Assembly (NCBI RefSeq): GCF_000497575.1 | Contig: NZ_APJI01000014.1 | Coordinates: 62,001 to 126,000 of the forward strand | Reading direction: 5' to 3' | From: Afipia sp. OHSU_II-C1 | Lineage (GTDB): Bacteria > Pseudomonadota > Alphaproteobacteria > Rhizobiales > Xanthobacteraceae | DNA: 64,000 nt | In this document: positions 35,148-45,052 of the stretch, one piece after another | How the letters are laid out: every line of letters begins with the position of its first letter | Numbering within the stretch: position 1 is the first letter of the stretch | Translations under genes and position numbers: made by a program | The notes under the pieces: model-generated | Seen by the model: the letters and a program-made list of their open reading frames with translations, nothing else | Database searches by the model: none | Told to the model about the DNA's origin: nothing

Positions 35148-36440
35148 ATGGACGCCAAAACAACCTCGAACGAGGTCCAGCGCCGCATTCTCGATGCGGT
35201 GGACGAGGCCTTCGACCGGCAGCTTGAGACGACCAAGCAGTTTTCCGCCATTCCTTCGACGCGCGGCGCGGAAGGCCCGTGTCAGGACATGATGCACGAC
35301 CTGTTGCGCGAACGCGGCTACGAGGTCGATGACTGGCATATCAACGTCGATGACCTGAAGGACCTGCGCGGCTTTGGTCCGATTGAGCATGACTTCTCCC
35401 GCGCGCGCAGCGTGGTCGGCACGTATCGTCCGGCGCGCGAGGCGGGCCGTTCGCTGATCCTGCAAGGTCACTGCGATGTGGTGCCCGCCGGGCCGCTCGA
35501 CATGTGGGACACGCCACCGTTCTCGCCGGTGGTGAAGGACGGCTGGCTGTATGGCCGCGGCGCTGGCGACATGAAGTCCGGCACCATCGCCGCGCTCTAC
35601 GCACTCGATGCGCTGCGCGCGGCAGGTCTCAGACCGACGGCGCGGATTCATTTTCAGTCCGTGATCGAGGAGGAGAGCACCGGCGTCGGCGCGCTCTCCA
35701 CCGTGCAGCGTGGCTATCGCGCCGACTGCTGTTTCATTCCCGAGCCGACGGGCGGCAGGCTGGTGCGCTCGCAGGTCGGGGTGATCTGGTTTCGCCTCAG
35801 GGTGCGCGGCAAGCCGGCGCACGTCTACGAGGCGGGCATCGGCGCCAACGCCATCAAGGCGGCGTACCATCTGCTTCAGGCGCTTGAAGCGTTGGAAGAG
35901 GATTGGAACAGACGCGCCGCCAGCGACAGGCATTTCAGGGTCGTGAAGCATCCGATCACGCTCAATCCCGGCATCATCAAGGGCGGCGACTGGGCGTCCT
36001 CGGTGCCGGCGTGGTGCGACGTCGATTGCCGGATCGCGGTGCTGCCCGGCTGGTCGATCGCCGATCATCAGGCCGAGATCGTCGCGTGCGTGGAAGCTGC
36101 CGCATCGCGGCATCCGTTCCTGGCCAAGAACCCGCCGGTGGTGGAGTGGTCCGGCTTCCTGTCCGAAGGCTATGAACTGACCGGTGCGGATGAATCCGAA
36201 GCCGTGCTGCGCTCGGCCTGCGAAACCGTCTATGGTGGCCCGATGAAGGAACTGGCCTTCACGGCGCTGACCGATACGCGCTTCTATGGCCTCAACGCCG
36301 GTATCCCGAGCCTCTGCTTCGGCGCCAATGCCGAGGCGATGCACGGCTTCAACGAACGGGTCGAAATCGAATCGCTGCGCAAGACCACGCGGGCCATTGC
36401 GCTGTTCGTCGCGAACTGGTGCGGCGTGGAAACCGCATGA
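35148..36440 (+). CDS. M20 family ArgE/DapE-type deacylase
   Basis: A 430-aa zinc amidohydrolase of peptidase family M20. The first ligand set is H108-x-D110 (LQGHCDVVPAG), the bridging acid is D141 (GRGAGDMKSG), and E174-E176 (VIEEES) is the general base region. The dimerisation (lid) domain follows about residues 205-320. The ATG at 35148 has AAGGGAC upstream; an open frame of 51 extra codons before it lacks family similarity. It matches the ArgE/DapE family, though such paralogues often act on other N-acyl amino acids, so arginine or lysine synthesis is not implied. Confidence 0.9.
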   Translation: MDAKTTSNEVQRRILDAVDEAFDRQLETTKQFSAIPSTRGAEGPCQDMMHDLLRERGYEVDDWHINVDDLKDLRGFGPIEHDFSRARSVVGTYRPAREAGRSLILQGHCDVVPAGPLDMWDTPPFSPVVKDGWLYGRGAGDMKSGTIAALYALDALRAAGLRPTARIHFQSVIEEESTGVGALSTVQRGYRADCCFIPEPTGGRLVRSQVGVIWFRLRVRGKPAHVYEAGIGANAIKAAYHLLQALEALEEDWNRRAASDRHFRVVKHPITLNPGIIKGGDWASSVPAWCDVDCRIAVLPGWSIADHQAEIVACVEAAASRHPFLAKNPPVVEWSGFLSEGYELTGADESEAVLRSACETVYGGPMKELAFTALTDTRFYGLNAGIPSLCFGANAEAMHGFNERVEIESLRKTTRAIALFVANWCGVETA

Positions 36441-36522
36441 TCAGGTGCTTCATCTGTCACTTTAAGTCGCTGACTGGCGCGAAAGCAGCTTCAAGCTTTA
36501 CATTAACAACGGGAGGGGCGGC

Positions 36523-36921
36523 GTGACCCTGCTTGAGATGATCCAGTCGCGGCCGATGCCGTTCGCCGTCCTGATGGGTGTCACCTTCGTCGAGGCTGCC
36601 AAGGACAAGGTGGTCGCCACCATGGTGGTCCGTGAGGACCTTTGCACCCTGGGGCATTCGATCCATGGCGGCGCGGTGATGGCCTTCGCGGACTCCGTCG
36701 GGGCGGCCGCCACCGTCATCAACCTGCCACCCGACGCCAAGGGCACCACCACCATCGAGAGCAAGACCAATTTCGTCGGCGCGGCGAGGGCTGGCGTGAC
36801 CGTCCGGGCGACCACCACCGCGATCCATCTCGGGCGGCGCACTCACGTCTGGCAGACCCGTATCGAAACAGAAGAGGGCAGGCTGGTCGCCGTGGTGACC
36901 CAGACCCAGATGATCCTGTGA
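36523..36921 (+). CDS. PaaI-like hotdog thioesterase
   Basis: A 132-aa hotdog-fold acyl-CoA thioesterase of the PaaI/YdiI group. The motif HSIHGGAVMAFADSVGAAA (residues about 45-63) carries the HGG loop and the conserved acidic residue D57. The GTG at 36523 has a GGGAGG site. Cytosolic; it hydrolyses aromatic or medium acyl-CoA in relatives. The substrate is unspecified. It follows the deacylase gene after 82 bp and precedes the efflux genes without clear linkage. Confidence 0.88.
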   Translation: MTLLEMIQSRPMPFAVLMGVTFVEAAKDKVVATMVVREDLCTLGHSIHGGAVMAFADSVGAAATVINLPPDAKGTTTIESKTNFVGAARAGVTVRATTTAIHLGRRTHVWQTRIETEEGRLVAVVTQTQMIL

Positions 36922-37123
36922 TAAATTAGCCGCGAACAGCGAATTATCGGCCAAAACAGGCCCGGAAATGCCGCCGGAACCCGCCTGAACAAGCGACTGT
37001 GAGTTCAGCGGCGTTGCGTCGCAGCGGCAGATTCAGCTAGATCAGCCCCAGACTGAAAGCGTGAAGACAACTGGTCTTTCCCGCAGGGGCAACGTCGCGC
37101 CTGCCGACCGAGAAAAACATAAG

Positions 37124-40100
37124 ATGAATGCGCTTGTCCGGATTGCCCTGAGCCGACCCTATACTTTCGTCGTGCTCGCGCTCCTGCTTCTGATTGTGGG
37201 GCCACTTGCGGCTCTGCGCACGCCGACAGACATCTTCCCGGAAATCCGCATCCCGGTGATCGGCGTGGTGTGGCAGTACACCGGCCTGCCGCCGGACCAG
37301 ATGTCTGGCCGCATCGTGACGCCGTTCCAGCGCGCGCTGACCACGACCGTCAATGACATCGAACATATCGTCGCCAATTCCTACAACACTTATGGCGTCA
37401 TCAAGATCTTCTTCCAGCCGAACGTCGATATCCGCACCGCCAACGCACAGGTCACCGCGATCGCGCAGACCATGCTGAGGCAATTGCCCGCCGGTTCGAC
37501 GCCGCCGCTGATCCTGAACTACAGCGCGTCGACGGTGCCGATCATCCAGCTTGCGCTCGGCGGCGAGGGGCTGACCGAACAGAACATGTTCGACATCGCC
37601 ACCAACCAGTTGCGCACGCCGCTGGTCACCGTGCCCGGCGCGGCGATCCCGTGGCCGTTCGGCGGCAAGCAGCGCCAGATCCAGCTCGACATCAATCCGA
37701 CCGCGATGCAGGCGCTCGGCCTGTCCGGACAGGACGTCGCCAACGCGCTCGCCGCGCAGAACCTGATCACACCGGTCGGCACCCAGAAGATCGGCAACTT
37801 CGAATACAACATCCAGCTCAACAACGCGCCGCGCAAGATCGAGGAACTCGGCAACCTGCCGATCAAGGTGGTCAACGGCGCGACGGTCTATATCCGCGAC
37901 GTGGCGCAGGTGCGCGACGGCAACCCGCCGCAGACCAACATCGTTCACGTCGATGGCACCCGCTCCGTGCTGATGATGGTGCTGAAGGCGGGCGCGACGT
38001 CGACGCTCGATATCATCTCGGGCATCAAGCAGAAGATTATCGACACCAAAGATCAGTTGCCGGAACAGTTGCGGGTCAATCTGCTCGGCGACCAGTCGAT
38101 CTTCGTGCGCGGCGCCATCGCCGGCGTCGCCTTCGAAGGCGTGCTGGCGGCGGCGCTCACCAGCATCATGATCCTGCTGTTCCTGGGAAGCTGGCGCTCG
38201 ACGATCATCATCGCGATCTCTATTCCGCTGTCGGTGCTCGGGGCGATCATCTGTCTGGCGGCGATCGGCGAGACGCTCAACATCATGACGCTCGGCGGTC
38301 TGGCGCTGGCGGTCGGCATCCTGGTCGACGACGCAACGGTGACCATCGAGAACATCAACTGGCATCTGGAGCAGGGCAAGGAGGTCGAGGAATCGATCCT
38401 CGACGGCGCGCGGCAGATCGTGACGCCGGCCTTCGTGTCGCTGCTCTGTATCTGCATCGTGTTCGTGCCGATGTTCTTCCTCACCGGCGTCTCGCGCTTC
38501 CTGTTTGTGCCGATGGCGCTTTCGGTGATCTTCGCGATGATCTGGTCGTTCATCCTCTCGCGCACGCTGGTGCCGACGATGGCGAAGTACCTGCTGCACA
38601 AGCACATCCATCATGAGGACGGCGAGAAGCCGCCGACCCGAAACCCGCTCGTTGCCTTCCAGCGTGGCTTCGAAGCCCGGTTCGAGACATTCAGGGCGGG
38701 CTATTACGGCCTGCTGCAGATGGCGCTGGCGCACCGCAAGGTGTTCGTCACGGGCTTCCTCGCCTTCGTCGGATTGTCATTTCTGCTTGTGCCGTTCCTC
38801 GGCCGCAACTTCTTCCCCGCGGTGGATACGGGCCAGATCCTGATCCACGTCCGCACCCAGATCGGGACGCGGGTCGAGGAAACGGCCAACAAGCTTGCTG
38901 ACATCCAGAAGGTGATCCGGCAGGTGATCCCGTCCGACAAGATCGACACCATGGCCGACAACATCGGCATGCCGATCTCGGGCATCAACCTGACCTACAA
39001 CAACACCGGCGTGATCGGTCCGCAGGACGGCGACATCCAGATCAAGCTCAAGGAAGACCACAAGCCGACCGAAGAGTATGTCCGAGAGTTGCGCGAAAAG
39101 CTGCCGCGCGAATTCCCGGGCGTTTCGTTCGCGTTCCTTCCCGCCGACATCGTCAGCCAGATTCTCAACTTCGGCTCTCCCGCGCCCATCGACATCCAGG
39201 TACGCGGCGCGAACACGGCTGAGAACTTCAGGTACGCCAACGATCTGTTGCGTCGGATCAAGCTCATTCCGGGTGTCGCCGACGCCCGCATCCAGCAGTC
39301 GCCGAGCAGCCCGAGCTTTGAGGTCAATGTGGACCGGACCCGCGCGCAGTATGTCGGTCTCACCGCGCGCGACGTCACCAACAGCATGGTCGTGAATCTC
39401 GCCGGAAGCTCGCAGGTCGCACCGACCTTCTTCCTCGATCCGAACAACGGCGTGTCCTATTCGATCGTGATGCAGACGCCGCAGTACCAGATCGACTCGC
39501 TGAACAAGCTGGAGGCCTTGCCGATTTCCTCCGCCGGCATAGCCACAGCGCCGATGCTGGGCGGCATCGCGGACATCAAGCGCTCCACATCGAGCGCCGT
39601 GGTGTCACAGTACGACATCCAGACCATGGTGCAGATTTTCGCCACGCCGCAGGGCCGCGATCTCGGCGCGGTGGCCGCCGACATCAACAAGGCGATCGCG
39701 GAGACTGCAAAGGATCTTCCGCGCGGCAGCCGCGTGGTCCTGATGGGTCAGGTGGAAACCATGAACAGCGCGTTCGCGGGCCTGCTGTTCGGCCTGCTCG
39801 GCGCGATTGTGCTGATCTATCTCCTGATCGTGGTGAACTTCCAGTCGTGGTCCGATCCGTTCGTGATCGTCTCGGCGCTGCCTGCGGCGCTTGCAGGCAT
39901 CGTCTGGATGTTGTTCGCAACCCACACCACGCTGTCGGTCCCGGCGCTGACAGGCGCCATCATGTGTATGGGCGTCGCGACCGCCAACTCAGTTCTGGTG
40001 ATCGCCTTCGCCCGCGAACGTCTTGACGAACTCGGCGATCCGGTCGCCGCCGCGCTCGACGCCGGCTTCGTCCGGTTCCGGCCTGTGCTGATGACGGCGC

Positions 40101-40306
40101 TCGCCATGATCATCGGCATGACGCCGATGGCTCTCGGAATGGGTGAGGGCGGCGAGCAGAATGCGCCGCTCGGCCGCGCCGTGATCGGCGGCCTGATTTT
40201 CGCAACAACCGCCACATTGCTGTTCGTGCCGGTCGTGTTCAGTATGGTTCACAAGAAGCAGCCCGCGACATCCGCGACGGCGCCGGAGATGGTTCATGCA
40301 ACCTGA
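37124..40306 (+). CDS. RND efflux transporter permease
   Basis: A 1060-aa inner-membrane proton-driven pump of the RND superfamily with the usual duplicated layout: a helix, a large periplasmic loop (about 40-330), six helices, then the same again. Motifs include TPTDIFPEI, GILVDDATVTIEN (TM4 Asp pair, needed for proton coupling) and the second half loop beginning LGRNFFP. The ATG at 37124 starts MNALVRIALSRP; a further 21 codons are open upstream. It resembles MexB/CusA-distant, HAE1-like pumps of unknown substrate. It overlaps the adaptor gene by 11 bp. No outer-membrane partner gene is present. Confidence 0.94.
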   Translation: MNALVRIALSRPYTFVVLALLLLIVGPLAALRTPTDIFPEIRIPVIGVVWQYTGLPPDQMSGRIVTPFQRALTTTVNDIEHIVANSYNTYGVIKIFFQPNVDIRTANAQVTAIAQTMLRQLPAGSTPPLILNYSASTVPIIQLALGGEGLTEQNMFDIATNQLRTPLVTVPGAAIPWPFGGKQRQIQLDINPTAMQALGLSGQDVANALAAQNLITPVGTQKIGNFEYNIQLNNAPRKIEELGNLPIKVVNGATVYIRDVAQVRDGNPPQTNIVHVDGTRSVLMMVLKAGATSTLDIISGIKQKIIDTKDQLPEQLRVNLLGDQSIFVRGAIAGVAFEGVLAAALTSIMILLFLGSWRSTIIIAISIPLSVLGAIICLAAIGETLNIMTLGGLALAVGILVDDATVTIENINWHLEQGKEVEESILDGARQIVTPAFVSLLCICIVFVPMFFLTGVSRFLFVPMALSVIFAMIWSFILSRTLVPTMAKYLLHKHIHHEDGEKPPTRNPLVAFQRGFEARFETFRAGYYGLLQMALAHRKVFVTGFLAFVGLSFLLVPFLGRNFFPAVDTGQILIHVRTQIGTRVEETANKLADIQKVIRQVIPSDKIDTMADNIGMPISGINLTYNNTGVIGPQDGDIQIKLKEDHKPTEEYVRELREKLPREFPGVSFAFLPADIVSQILNFGSPAPIDIQVRGANTAENFRYANDLLRRIKLIPGVADARIQQSPSSPSFEVNVDRTRAQYVGLTARDVTNSMVVNLAGSSQVAPTFFLDPNNGVSYSIVMQTPQYQIDSLNKLEALPISSAGIATAPMLGGIADIKRSTSSAVVSQYDIQTMVQIFATPQGRDLGAVAADINKAIAETAKDLPRGSRVVLMGQVETMNSAFAGLLFGLLGAIVLIYLLIVVNFQSWSDPFVIVSALPAALAGIVWMLFATHTTLSVPALTGAIMCMGVATANSVLVIAFARERLDELGDPVAAALDAGFVRFRPVLMTALAMIIGMTPMALGMGEGGEQNAPLGRAVIGGLIFATTATLLFVPVVFSMVHKKQPATSATAPEMVHAT

Positions 40307-41504
40307 CAAGACTACACAAGTCTCACCGCGCAAACTCCGACTCTATGGCACCGTCGCCATAGGCGTGCTCGCAGCCGTGGTGGTTACCGGGATTATCACC
40401 CGCTCGAAGGGCGACGCCAATCTCAAGGAATGGACCGACGCGCAGGCAGTTCCGTCGGTCGCTGTTGCGCTGCCGGGCACCAAGCCGCTCAGCGCGACGC
40501 TCGATCTGCCGGGACGTCTGGAGGCCTATTCGCGTGCGCCGATCTACGCGCGTGTCAGCGGCTATCTCAAGAGCTGGGATGCCGACATCGGCGCGCAGGT
40601 TACGGCCGGACAGAAACTCGCCGAGATCGAAGCGCCGGACCTCGATCAGCAGTTGTTGCAGGCGCGCGCGGATCTGGCGAATTCGCAGGCCGCAGCGAAG
40701 CTGTCGGCTGCCACGCTTGCCCGCCGCAAGACGCTCCTGGCGTCGAACTTCGTCTCGCAGCAGGAAATCGATGAGCGTTCGGCCGACCTCGCCAGCAAGG
40801 AAGCGCAGGTCAACGCAATGAAGGCGAACGTGCAGCGCCTTGAAGCGCTCGCGAGCTACAAGAACGTCACCGCGCCGTTCGATGGCGTCGTCACCGAACG
40901 CAACACCGACGTCGGCGCGCTGATCAACGGTGGCACAGGTTCGGGCGCCGCGATGTTCGTGGTCTCCGACGTCAAGAAGCTGCGTCTGTATGTGAACGTG
41001 CCACAGAGTTATCTGCCCGGCATCAGGATGGGCGCGAAGGCGACGGTAACGGTACCGGAATATGCGGGGCGTACATTCCCGGCGACCATCGAGGCGTCAT
41101 CGCAGTCGGTCGATGTGTCGTCCGGAACGACGCGGATGCAGCTTGCCATCGAGAACCCCAAGGGCGAATTGCGCCCCGGCGCTTTCGCCAACGTCAAGCT
41201 GGCGCTCGCGAGCGAAGCCCAGCCCCTGAGCATTCCGGCCAGCGCGCTGGTGTTCAACAACAGCGGCTTGCGTGTCGCGACCGTCACGGCTGGCGACAAG
41301 GTGCTGTTCAAGACCGTCACCATTGCACGCGACCTCGGCCGCGAGATCGAAATCGCCACCGGCCTTTCGCCGGATGACCGGATCATCGTGACGCCGCTCG
41401 ACGGCATCGCGGATGGCGATCAGGTCCGCATCGCTGGCGGCAGCAAGGACAGTAAGGACGGCAAGCCCCGGACCAGTTCCAACGCCACCACCAAGACCGA
41501 GTAG
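40296..41504 (+). CDS. RND efflux periplasmic adaptor (membrane fusion protein)
   Basis: A 402-aa MFP/HlyD-type adaptor that bridges the RND pump to an outer-membrane channel. There is an N-terminal membrane anchor (residues about 17-33), a lipoyl half (LPGRLEAYSRAPIYARVSGYL), a coiled-coil hairpin (about 115-190), a beta-barrel, and a Ser/Thr/Lys-rich tail (SKDSKDGKPRTSS). The unusual order is permease first and adaptor second, with ATG 11 bp inside the permease gene, so translation is coupled. The outer-membrane factor must come from elsewhere. Confidence 0.93.
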   Translation: MQPDKTTQVSPRKLRLYGTVAIGVLAAVVVTGIITRSKGDANLKEWTDAQAVPSVAVALPGTKPLSATLDLPGRLEAYSRAPIYARVSGYLKSWDADIGAQVTAGQKLAEIEAPDLDQQLLQARADLANSQAAAKLSAATLARRKTLLASNFVSQQEIDERSADLASKEAQVNAMKANVQRLEALASYKNVTAPFDGVVTERNTDVGALINGGTGSGAAMFVVSDVKKLRLYVNVPQSYLPGIRMGAKATVTVPEYAGRTFPATIEASSQSVDVSSGTTRMQLAIENPKGELRPGAFANVKLALASEAQPLSIPASALVFNNSGLRVATVTAGDKVLFKTVTIARDLGREIEIATGLSPDDRIIVTPLDGIADGDQVRIAGGSKDSKDGKPRTSSNATTKTE

Positions 41505-41602
41505 CTCGCCTTCCTTTGGATGAGCCTGGTTCCAGGAACCGCTCTATATTGCGTGAGCTTTTTGTCGCGGTTCACCTGTCCGGAAAACCTCTACGGTGAA
41601 CC

Positions 41603-42058
41603 GTGGAGAATCTCATGCAATCACTTCTTGAAGCGGCAGGCGGTTTCCGGCTCGGCCCTCATCTTGTCGCGTTGACGATAGCCTATGTGCTGGCGTTGCC
41701 GATCGGCTGGAATCGGGAAAAGGAAGAGCGCAGCGCTGGCTTGCGTACGTTCCCGCTCGTGGCGCTCGCAACCTGCGGCATCGTGCAGGCCACCGAGCAC
41801 ATTCTCGCAGGTCACCCCGAAGGCACGGCACGGATCATCGAGGGCCTGATGACCGGCATGGGCTTCATCGGCGGGGGCGCGATCCTCAAGACCGAGAATA
41901 CCGTGCGGGGTACCGCGACGGCGGCAAGCCTGTGGGCCACGGGCGCGACCGGTGCGGCGGTCGGACTTGGCGCTTATGACGTCGCGGTGGTCATTTCCCT
42001 GTTCACCTTCCTGACGCTCTGGCTGCTCGTCCCCTTGAAGCAAGAAGCCAAGAAGTAA
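41603..42058 (+). CDS. MgtC/SapB family membrane protein
   Basis: A 151-aa protein with the MgtC N-terminal membrane domain: AYVLALPIGWNREK (the conserved Gly-Trp/Asn-Arg segment), RTFPLVALATC and GLMTGMGFIGGGAILK, the family hallmark. It lacks the C-terminal soluble domain of Salmonella MgtC, like the shorter SapB forms. The start is GTG at 41603 or ATG at 41615. A role in Mg2+ limitation or membrane potential is inferred from the family. Confidence 0.9.
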   Translation: MENLMQSLLEAAGGFRLGPHLVALTIAYVLALPIGWNREKEERSAGLRTFPLVALATCGIVQATEHILAGHPEGTARIIEGLMTGMGFIGGGAILKTENTVRGTATAASLWATGATGAAVGLGAYDVAVVISLFTFLTLWLLVPLKQEAKK

Positions 42059-42107
42059 GTCCGGCGCGGTGTGAGCACGCCAGACGACTTCGATTGGGGT
42101 GGTCGGA

Positions 42108-42422
42108 CTATCGGCCGACCTTACCGGGGTAGCCGGGATTGGACGTGCTATCGCCGGGCAGACCGCTCGGGGATGCGCCGGTCCCGATTTTTCCGGGTGT
42201 CGATGTGTTCGGCACGCCGGGCTGATTGATGCCGGTACTGCTGCCGGTTGTAGCCGGCGGCGCGGGAGCCGCTGCGGGTGGTGGGGTTGCGGGAGAAACG
42301 CCAGGCGAACCGGCGGCCGAGCCGCCGGGCGACGAAGGCGGGGCGACCTGGGCAGATGCCGCAAGAGTCGATGCCGCAAGCGCAGCGGCGACCAGCGTTG
42401 TCAGAAGCAATTTACGTCGCAT
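42108..42422 (-). CDS. Pro/Gly/Ser-rich secreted protein
   Basis: A 104-aa protein with a signal peptide (MRRKLLLTTLV core, cut at AASAQ-VA near 25), then a low-complexity region of Pro, Gly, Ser, Ala and Thr without cysteines (PPSSPGG, PGVSPATPP, TGINQPGVPN). The ATG at 42422 has GGAGG five nt upstream. It is unlikely to fold compactly; a flexible periplasmic spacer is the best guess. No family was recognised. Convergent with mgtC. Confidence 0.7.
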   Translation of the reverse strand: MRRKLLLTTLVAAALAASTLAASAQVAPPSSPGGSAAGSPGVSPATPPPAAAPAPPATTGSSTGINQPGVPNTSTPGKIGTGASPSGLPGDSTSNPGYPGKVGR

Positions 42423-42599
42423 TAGAACCTCCGTTGCTACAGGAGGCCCAACACATCGCGCGGTGCACCGTTCCGGATCAGCCACGCGATGCCTTCATGA
42501 GTGCCATGCCGTGAAAATAATCATCGTGCCGCTGTTCGTGTCTTGGAACATTCACCAAAAAAGCGCATTGTGAGTTCCGTCGGCTTTTGGATCAGCGTC

Positions 42600-42851
42600 A
42601 TGCGTACCGTCGTCGCTCTCGCACTTCTTTGCACAGTGTCCGCGCCTTGCCTGGCGCAGGAAATGTCACCCAACTTTCTGAAAAAAGAACCTTATTTTCT
42701 CTCGCCATGGTCCGTCGTCTATGTCGACAACGGCAGCTGCGGCGTGGGGAAGGTGCTGAAGGTGACGGGCGCTCTTGGTGCGCTCCGCCGCAAGAAAGCC
42801 TGTGTCCCGATGGGACGCGAGCAGGCATCGCGGGCTATTGCTATCCCTTGA
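42600..42851 (+). CDS. Small secreted protein, DUF6719-like
   Basis: An 83-aa protein with a signal peptide (1-19, cut after CLA-QE) and the mature pattern PYFLSPWSVVYVDNGSC...KVLKVTGALGALRRKKACV. Two mature cysteines (C47 and C70) probably pair. It is paralogous to the 82-aa protein at 31815: the segments IYVDDGSC and VYVDNGSC and the spacing to K-x-CV agree. Tentatively DUF6719. The ATG at 42600 is preferred because the frame upstream contains no signal-like start. Confidence 0.75.
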   Translation: MRTVVALALLCTVSAPCLAQEMSPNFLKKEPYFLSPWSVVYVDNGSCGVGKVLKVTGALGALRRKKACVPMGREQASRAIAIP

Positions 42852-42858
42852 GAGCCGC

Positions 42859-43416
42859 CTAAGCGCTGCGTTTTTTCCATAGCTCGACCAGCGGCCCACG
42901 CGATCCGTAGACCGGATCGCTGTCCGGCAACGCAACCTCCGGAATGCTCTGGATCGCGAGACGATAGTTTTCCGGGGTCGGACGCCAGATCTGCATCTGC
43001 GGGCCGGGCGGGTAGGCGCCTACCACAACGAAATCGTCGCTGGCCGACAGACGCTGATGCCCTGTGCCTGCCGGCAGGATCGCCACGTCGCCTTTTCTGA
43101 TCTCGAAGTCCTCGCCGTGGTCGCCGCCGAAACGCACCAGCGCACGGCCACGTGCGACGCCCAGCACTTCGTGCACCGTCGCGTGATAGTGGAGGTAGTC
43201 GAAAATGCCGTTGCGCCAGGTCTGGCCCCAGCCGTTGGCGGTGAAGGTATCCTCGACCACCTGCTCCGGATTGTCGTGATCGACGGCCAGCGCGCCCTTG
43301 TAGAGCAGGAACGGCAGCGAATTGTTCGGGACCAGTCCATCGTCCGGGAAGACGAAGGACACCGGATTGATCTTGAACGATGGCGTCGATGGGTCCGAGT
43401 CATACGTCGCAGTCAT
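42859..43416 (-). CDS. Cupin domain protein, YjlB-like
   Basis: A 185-aa cupin with motif 1 in HYHATVHEVLGVARGRALVRFGG (two His plus Glu as metal ligands) and motif 2 in GDVAILPAGTGHQ (Pro-Ala-Gly-xx-His). The sizes and the N-terminal PxLLYKGAL segment match the YjlB group of unknown function. Cytosolic, probably metal-binding; enzymatic or sensory role unknown. Convergent with the DUF6719-like gene 7 bp away. Confidence 0.85.
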   Translation of the reverse strand: MTATYDSDPSTPSFKINPVSFVFPDDGLVPNNSLPFLLYKGALAVDHDNPEQVVEDTFTANGWGQTWRNGIFDYLHYHATVHEVLGVARGRALVRFGGDHGEDFEIRKGDVAILPAGTGHQRLSASDDFVVVGAYPPGPQMQIWRPTPENYRLAIQSIPEVALPDSDPVYGSRGPLVELWKKRSA

Positions 43417-43551
43417 GGGTCCGAATCCATGGTTCTGTCATCAGATGGGGGATTTTGCCGGCGGCGAATGCCCGCGTGGCCGCCTCAGATACAACGCGGC
43501 CACGGCGGCTATGTTCCCGCCGACTTGCAGGTCACCCGCGACCAAAAGCAG

Positions 43552-43579
43552 AGGGCGCCGCGAGTTATCGCGACGCCCT
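43552..43579 (-). terminator. Hairpin after the binding-protein gene
   Basis: AGGGCG-c-CGCGA, loop GTTA, then TCGCG-a-CGCCCT lies about 33 bp beyond the stop of the minus-strand binding-protein gene. On that strand the tail (CTGCTTTTGG) is weakly T-rich, so termination is probable but not certain. Confidence 0.5.
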
Positions 43580-43611
43580 GATCATGACAGAAGCCTGATG
43601 CGAACGCGGCG

Positions 43612-44805
43612 TCAGTCAGCCTTCACGACGTCGCCGAGCTGATCCCAGCTCTTGCCGTTCCAGCGCTGCATCTGCATCTGCGTATAGGCCTGATTCACCT
43701 CGGGTGTCGTGTTGATCTTGATGCCGGGCAGAACCGTCGGCAGCGCAAAGTCCTTGAAGCTCTTGGTCTGCTTCACGATGTTTTCGCGCGACAGATCGTT
43801 GCCTGCTTGCTTGATAAGCTGCTCCAGGATCATGCCCTGCTGATATCCGAACAGGTAGTTCTGGTCGGACAGATCGGCGCCGGGGAGATACTTCTGCGCG
43901 AAGGCCGTGAAATCCTTCACGCCCTGATCGTCCTTCCACTTCGGATCGGTCGCATCCTTCTGGAAGCCTGCGGTCAGAACGCCGGTGACCTTGTCCAGAC
44001 CGACCGGCACGAAGGTATTGCCGATCGAGGCCGCGACGAAATTGACGAGCGTCAGCGGCTTCCATCCCATCTCGTTCATCTTGCGCAGCGCCTGCGCTGC
44101 GAACTTCGGCGTGCCCGCGATCAGAAGCGCGTCGGGAGCGGCTGCCTTCAGGTTGACGACCTGCGAGTCGACCGTCGGATCGGCGACTTCATAGGCAAGA
44201 GCGACCACCTTCGACGCGAATTCGTCCTTGTAGATCGGCTTGAACGCGTTGACGAAGTCCTTTCCGAGGTCATCGTTCTGGTAAAGGATTCCGACCTTTG
44301 CATTCGGAAGCTGCGCCTTGAAGTATTTTGCGTAGACCTTGCCCTCGGTGTCGTAGCTCGGAAGCGAGGTCGTGGTCAGCGGATATTCCTTGGAGTCCGT
44401 GAACTTGGTCGCGCCTGTGGTGATGAAAGCGTCCGGGATCTTCTTTCCGGTGAGGTACTTGATCGTCGCAGAATTCGACGGCGTGCCGAGCTGACCGAAC
44501 ATGAACGAGACTTCGTCGCTCTCGATCAGCTTGCGGGTGTGTTCGACAGCCTTCGGCGGGCTGTAGGCATCGTCATAGGTAATGAGGTTGATCTTGCGGC
44601 CGTTGATGCCGCCACGATCATTCACCTGATTGACGTAGGCGATCAGGCCCTTGCCTGCGTTGCCGAGGGAGGAGGCCGGTCCGCTGAACGGGAAGGTGGC
44701 TCCGACCTTGATCTCGGTGGCGGTGACGCCCGGAGCGTCCGCCGCGACGGCAGCCGTGGTCAGCGTGAGCGATGCGGCCAGCGCGGCGAATAATATCCTC
44801 GACAT
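43612..44805 (-). CDS. ABC transporter substrate-binding protein, LivK type
   Basis: A 397-aa periplasmic binding protein of the branched-chain amino acid/amide family. A signal peptide (1-23, cut at AVAA-DA) and the mature start GVTATEIKVGATFPFSGPASSLG are typical of Liv/AmiC-type proteins; the fold has two lobes with conserved NDRGGINGRKI. No permease or ATPase genes lie next to it, so it is an orphan of the kind common in these bacteria. The ligand is unknown. The ATG at 44805 has GGGAGAG upstream. The preceding gap contains AT-rich sequence with a short dyad (AGTTC-N7-GAACT near 44860). Confidence 0.92.
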   Translation of the reverse strand: MSRILFAALAASLTLTTAAVAADAPGVTATEIKVGATFPFSGPASSLGNAGKGLIAYVNQVNDRGGINGRKINLITYDDAYSPPKAVEHTRKLIESDEVSFMFGQLGTPSNSATIKYLTGKKIPDAFITTGATKFTDSKEYPLTTTSLPSYDTEGKVYAKYFKAQLPNAKVGILYQNDDLGKDFVNAFKPIYKDEFASKVVALAYEVADPTVDSQVVNLKAAAPDALLIAGTPKFAAQALRKMNEMGWKPLTLVNFVAASIGNTFVPVGLDKVTGVLTAGFQKDATDPKWKDDQGVKDFTAFAQKYLPGADLSDQNYLFGYQQGMILEQLIKQAGNDLSRENIVKQTKSFKDFALPTVLPGIKINTTPEVNQAYTQMQMQRWNGKSWDQLGDVVKAD

Positions 44806-45052
44806 AGTGATTTTCTCTCCCGTAAGCCGCCCGTCCATTCGATGCGGATCATTAGTTCAATTTTAGAACTTGAAATTAGCTTCGGCTAAAAGGCGGTGCA
44901 AGCGGAAAGAATCCATTGAGAAATGAGTTTTGTGCGACATAAAGGCCGCCGATTGCCGCGATGCAGCTCTTTCAGTATCAATTTTAGACTAAGGGACTGG
45001 CTCGGGAGACGAAAGCACGGCATCGTCGAAGCGAAAGGACACGGCAGACCGG

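Noticed and set aside
37037-38734. A 565-residue minus-strand frame opposite the RND permease
   Set aside because: Charged, Arg/Asp/His-rich translation without motifs; the permease on the plus strand is complete.
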